In this document: positions 59,289 to 64,000 of the stretch, one piece after another | Layout of the letters: each line of letters opens with the position of its first letter | Numbering within the stretch: position 1 is the stretch's first letter | Assembly (NCBI RefSeq): GCF_964204865.1 | Contig: NC_135263.1 | Span: forward strand, 6,016,501 to 6,080,500 | Direction of reading: 5' to 3' | DNA length: 64,000 nucleotides | DNA from: Styela clava | Lineage: Eukaryota; Chordata; Ascidiacea; Stolidobranchia; Styelidae | Translations under genes and position numbers: made by a program | Notes under the pieces: model-generated | Told to the model about the DNA's origin: nothing | Database searches by the model: none | What the model saw: the letters and a program-made list of their open reading frames with translations, nothing else

Positions 59289-62200
59289 CTATTCAACTTC
59301 TTTTTCGCACAGGTAAGAATAAAGATCAGCACAAGGCTGGTCATTCAATTTCCATCCATAACCAGGAGCCATTTTCACACAATCTTGGTTTCTATTACTG
59401 TTTGGTTCATTGTCAGCCCAAGGAGTAGAATTCTTCTTTGAAATAACTCCATCAGACCAAGTAAAAACGTTTTCTTGTTTCATGTCGTCCAATCCGATCC
59501 AGATACCCCAGTCTTGATTTGATAATAATGATTTTATCAGTGCTCTTTAAAAATTAAAATAAAGGTTTGCGTTAAATTTTGATTACTCTTCTGTGTAAGA
59601 ATGATATTCAAACATTTGCGGCATAAATTAACCCCGACTCCTGCTACGAAAAAAGTTGACTCTTGCTACTCCCCCCTCAGGGTTAAAAATTTCAACTCCG
59701 ACTCCAGCTCCGCCAAAAGGTGAAATAGGCTACAACTTTATAACTCTTGCTATTACGTATTCTAGTACAAAGTTTCGACATATTTTGTTAACAGATATTT
59801 ATAAGCATCGAATCCATGACCGTTTTTTTTTATTCACTTGGCATGAACAGTTTACGAACTCTTTGTACATTTATGAATCGACGGGTGTGGCTTTGATTAG
59901 TTTATTTTGAGTTCTCATTGGACACGAAATGGAGATATGGATCGTTTTGATATTATGTTGTTGTTCTTGTAATTCTTCATCATAATAAAATCGCTTTTCT
60001 CTCCGAATACTGGACTATTTGCTTTGAATTTTTAGTAGTTAAATATTGTTATTTTCGCTAGAAGGCTTATACTCATATTTGTTCCCAAATTACCTATGAG
60101 ATATGATATTCCATCCAACATTTCGCTGTAATATTTTTATTGTTGGGAACACGGTTTTTAATCCGCGTGATGACTGACTGTCCGTTTTGATTCTGCAAAT
60201 TTTGGCTTCGCAAAGTTCGGAAGTTTTTTACCGGTACCGATAATGTTAAAGGTAAGTAAGACTACTGCTATGCTTTGGTAATGATATTGAACGATATTTA
60301 TATGTAATAATTAACGGAAAAACTCCATTCATAAACATTATCATGACCAACCTGAAGACTAGAGGATCCCGAATACAGATCGATGCCAACCGCGCTTCTT
60401 CTTTTTTGCAGTTTGAATTAGCAGTTTTATAGCTGGACTTAGCGTAAAGCTTGTAGCACAAGCCGTTGCTTGCCTTGAACCAAGTCTTCATCAATTCTAC
60501 GTAAAAAAAAATGAAATTATTTTGATTTCAACAAAACCGATGCGGGATTATGAACAGGAGTTTATATCAGAGATTTTGATCACTTATTTAACGTTTTCTC
60601 TTCGAGTATGGTTCTGGATTTCAGTCATGTACAATTCACTAATAGCTGTTTTCCTGGTTGTATTGACTTGAACTATACAGTCTCTCATCATTGTGTATTT
60701 ACTAACGCAGCTAATGGCACTTCAGTGATCGACCTTTTAGATATCACTCTCCTTTATTTTGGAGTGAATGCACGTGATGCGCTTTCTTAGTAGTTTGAAA
60801 AAAAAAGCTTTTATATGTAGTCCTGGCGGACCCACGAGACAACTCCACCATATGGCGAGTCCATATGTTTCAGAGTTACTGTGTTTTTCCAAAAAACTAA
60901 GCACTTGGAACGCAAGGACCTATTTTGAAATAATTTTGCATTTCAATGCCTTCGAACAAATCCAATTAATTAATATGCAGGGTAAGCCAAGAATAGGCGG
61001 AGTTGGTTTATGTTCTAATCAGTTCTAATCAGACTATTATTATGTTGCATGGATGGTGTTCTCTTAAAAAATATATATAAAGCCCTCAGTTATTTTAAAA
61101 TTAATTCCAGAGAATTACCGTTGTATTTTCCGCATCTCGCGTTTAATGTCGCTTCAAATTATATTCTTTCGTGACAGATATTACTCGAAATCAAACCAGA
61201 CATTGTGTGATGGGCAAGGAAATACGTTTTCGCCGTGATTCCCTCATGTCACCTTTCTTGTGACACTCATTTTATTACGAATTGTTATATTTGAGTAATA
61301 TAAAAACTTGCCGCGTGAGCAAGCTTAGTGCCATCGTCAAATAACAACCAGGTCCGTCTAAGTTGGTATTTCGGGAAAAAAACTTGATTGCGCGGCGTTA
61401 AGTCGGCTCTTCGTTTCGTCACTACTGTCACATGGCCCACGCTTGAAAACAGAGGAGTGTTTTTACTAAAATAAATGCACAAAGCGTTAGAAAAAGGGGT
61501 TTGAATCTTGGGATCCCAACCCCAGTTGGAATAGCTAAAAAAAAATCTCAAAAACGTTCTACTATTAGATACAAATATGCGCTAAAATTGTTCTGTGAGT
61601 CGCACGGAATGCATCGGCATGACAGGGTTTGGACCACCCTGGTCTACCTTATCAAAAATCTCCCGACTTCGCTAACCACTAGATCGTTGAAATGCGATTG
61701 TGAAACCGCCACATAGTGCAAATAGTTCATTGGTCCAATTGTTGAAGGGAAAAGAATTTTTTTTAAAACAAAAATGCAGCAACAAGGTGAATACTAGGAA
61801 GAAAAAACAATTTAAGAAAACGACTCATAGGTCCATTTCGTGTCAAATAAATGAGTATCAGTGTTTATTTTAAATAAAGAAGATTAATATGAAACTTGAA
61901 GACAAAAAGTAAGCAAACATTTTGAAGTTTGAGTCGTCTGGTGAACTTGTAATATTTTATTAAACACCGATAAACTATATAAAATTCTGCTCTAAAATTA
62001 CCGTGGTGCCCCTCTTTGCTTGGTGCCCTAAGCACGTGCTTATATTGTTTAATGGTTAATCCGGCGATGTATCCGGCGACCAGGTATAATATATGTAATT
62101 GTTTATTATAACTATGTTACAAACATGTTATTTGTGGTATATAAATATAATTACGTAATCTCTAAATAAATGTTTTTTTTACAATCCACCCACTTTTAGC

Positions 62201-63172
62201 TCACCTTGTTCATACACACACACACACATATAAATATATATATACAAGCAAATGGAAAAGAAAAATCCACAACACCATGCATAACATTTTGTCTCATTCA
62301 TACAAGATGCAAACAGTGTGCTTCTAATAAATTTGCTTATAACTTATTTAAACACACTTTGAAAATAAAATACTTATATACCCTTTTCTTTTGCAGTAGC
62401 CACGTTTTTCTTGAGCGTTTTCACGAGTTCAGAATCTATAAAATTTTGTCACGGTGAATGGAAATTTAAGGATCGTGTTATGTCTCCCTTACTATTTTAA
62501 GTTTATATTTTGACTACATTTTTATATTTTTTTGATTGTTATATTTATTGATTATATTTTCAAACTTTGGAAAATGATCTGATTTGATCTGTAGGACGGC
62601 TACTCGAGAATCTCTCTTCATTTGAAATCTACATTGCGCACATTTATTTTTTCAAATATAGGGGTATTTATAACGTAAAAACATCTGTAAAAACTGAAAC
62701 AAGTACAAAATACATCGTTCGAATGCAAGTATCTTAAACAGTATTAAATTTTACTCCATTTTTATCCTTCCATTACGAAGAAGTCCTACTTTTTAAAGAC
62801 TATAAAAATGTTACCTTCCGGGTCTGTATTTTGGCAATCTCCAACAGACACGAAACGTCCGTTCTTCCACTTTGTGACACAATAACCATCTAAATTAAAA
62901 TTTTACTATTCAAAATTTGGGAGGAAAAATTCTATTTGTCAATATATCAGAAATTAAGTTCGGATATCCAAACCTGGCTTTTTTTTAATCCAAAGTTCCA
63001 ACGACAAGGCCATCGCGTCCACAAACTGAGTTGACAAAAACCAATTTTTCCATGCGTCCATACTCGACTTCAGATGCGATAGTTTGAGGAATTTACCTTT
63101 GCTGACCAATGCAATATTTGCCACAGTGAGAATGATAATGCCAAATACGGCAGTATGCATCATGTTCATCAT
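59289..63172 (-). CDS. Secreted C-type lectin, 4 exons, 183 aa
   Basis: Exons (minus strand): 63172-63097, 62889-62815, 60496-60352, 59544-59289; 552 nt, in frame. Residues 1-25 are a signal peptide (MMNMMHTAVFGIIILTVANI...). A short Cys-bearing segment (26-50) follows, then one C-type lectin domain (about 51-183): CYKLYAKSSYKTANSNC, WIGLDD at 114-119, EPN at 145-147, WKLND at 163-167 and a terminal SYLCEKEVE. EPN with a downstream ND pair is the calcium-dependent, mannose-type sugar-binding arrangement, so calcium-dependent carbohydrate binding is inferred. ATG is chosen as the first in-frame one before the hydrophobic stretch; ATGs at 63169, 63163 and 63160 are alternatives. Intron 2 is 2.3 kb. 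Such single-domain lectins are often immune effectors in invertebrates; nothing here proves that role. Confidence 0.88.
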
Positions 63173-64000
63173 ACCGCAGTCGGTTCGATCTGACACGGAT
63201 ATTGTGATGTGGCAACTTATATTATCTCCGGTATCACCTAATTACCACTAGTAAGCAGGACAAAGTGTGGATGTAGATGTGATTCATTGTTTACGTGAGT
63301 AATTTTGGTAAAAAAAATCGGGCCCTATCTATTGTGAATATACGTTGGCCGGGGATTTCAGGTCCGTCATGAATGCAGAGCTGATGCAGAGATCGAGTTT
63401 GACTCAGTTCCGACTTCCGCTCTTTTGACAGCGGAGCAATGCACATGTGATTAAAAATATCACGAACCATCAATTTTGTTCTCAATTTGATCCTAGTTCG
63501 TGATTCCAAATGCAAAACACCAATGCTGCGCCTTATTCAACCGGAAAACATCAACGACTTGTTACTGATGAACCCAAATTATAGCACCCAACTATTTTAA
63601 AAATGATAATTTGACGGCCTCTGGATATTGCGCATTTCCAAAAACTGCGCAACCGTGTTGTGATTTTACCTTTGTGTACTGTACACACAGACGAGTATAC
63701 CATTCTTGTTTGGAGTTATAATCACAGGATGACTCACTTAAACAACAAAAAGTGAACTTACGAATACGGTTCGATCAGTGGCGTATCTAGGGTGTGGCAG
63801 GCAATGCTCATGTCATGGAGGCGCAAAAAGGGCGAAAAGTTAAGATCGTGAAATGTTTCAATATAATTTCAAATTGGAAATAATTTAAACTCGTATTTTT
63901 ACTAGAATAATAACGTACAAGTATCTCAATTTCAACAACAGTCGTTAAAAATTTCCATTAAACGATCGAGGGGACGCATTTTTAAACTTTGCCATGGGCG
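63173..64000. other. Right flank of the lectin gene
   Basis: Contains the lectin's upstream sequence and, from 63776, a probable transposon end. No coding exon recognised. Confidence 0.5.
63776..64000 (+). mobile_element. hAT-like element start running off the window
   Basis: CAGTGGCGTATCTAGGGTGT is a common hAT 5' end in animals. The rest lies beyond 64000, so neither the other end nor the target duplication can be checked. Confidence 0.45.

Overview
The window is animal nuclear DNA. Genes are split into short exons with GT..AG introns, the sequence is AT-rich, there is no operon structure, and hAT-type transposons and tRNA-derived SINEs are abundant. The gene families (secreted sushi/vWA proteins, SLC22 transporters, a CKAP2-like mitotic protein, a UPF0462/C4orf33 protein, a secreted C-type lectin) fit an invertebrate deuterostome. 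An ascidian tunicate is my best guess, but that is inference and no species is claimed. I assembled seven gene models exon by exon. Six close to exact multiples of three from ATG to stop; the seventh (C4orf33-like) misses by one base.

Layout. 1-3.1 kb: no gene. 3.1-9.4 kb (+): vWA/sushi gene A, 542 aa, signal peptide-sushi-vWA-sushi-vWA. 11.6-11.85 kb: decayed third copy of the gene start. 13.8-20.1 kb (+): vWA/sushi gene B, 472 aa, a tandem duplicate that has lost the first sushi exon and a metal-site aspartate. 20.9-22.1 kb: a hAT element with a second hAT nested in it. 23.45-35.94 kb (+): CKAP2-like gene, 12 exons; its last intron holds a 5.5-kb hAT element that itself contains a hAT MITE carrying a third insertion. 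36.66-38.56 kb (-): C4orf33-like gene with an apparent 1-nt frameshift. 40.39-44.96 kb (-) and 48.69-53.54 kb (+): two SLC22-type transporters head to head, forming a large inverted duplication around a 3.4-kb spacer rich in fold-back repeats. 55.8-58.9 kb: a complete hAT element with perfect 8-bp target-site duplication and a broken ZMYM1-like transposase. 59.3-63.2 kb (-): C-type lectin, 183 aa. A further hAT-like terminus runs off the right edge at 63.8 kb.

The genes do not form one pathway. The main story is structural: a tandem duplication, an inverted duplication and at least four layers of hAT insertion, with the paralogues beginning to diverge (domain loss in B, indels in the SLC22 pair). 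All splice sites are inferred from consensus and frame; no transcript data were available.
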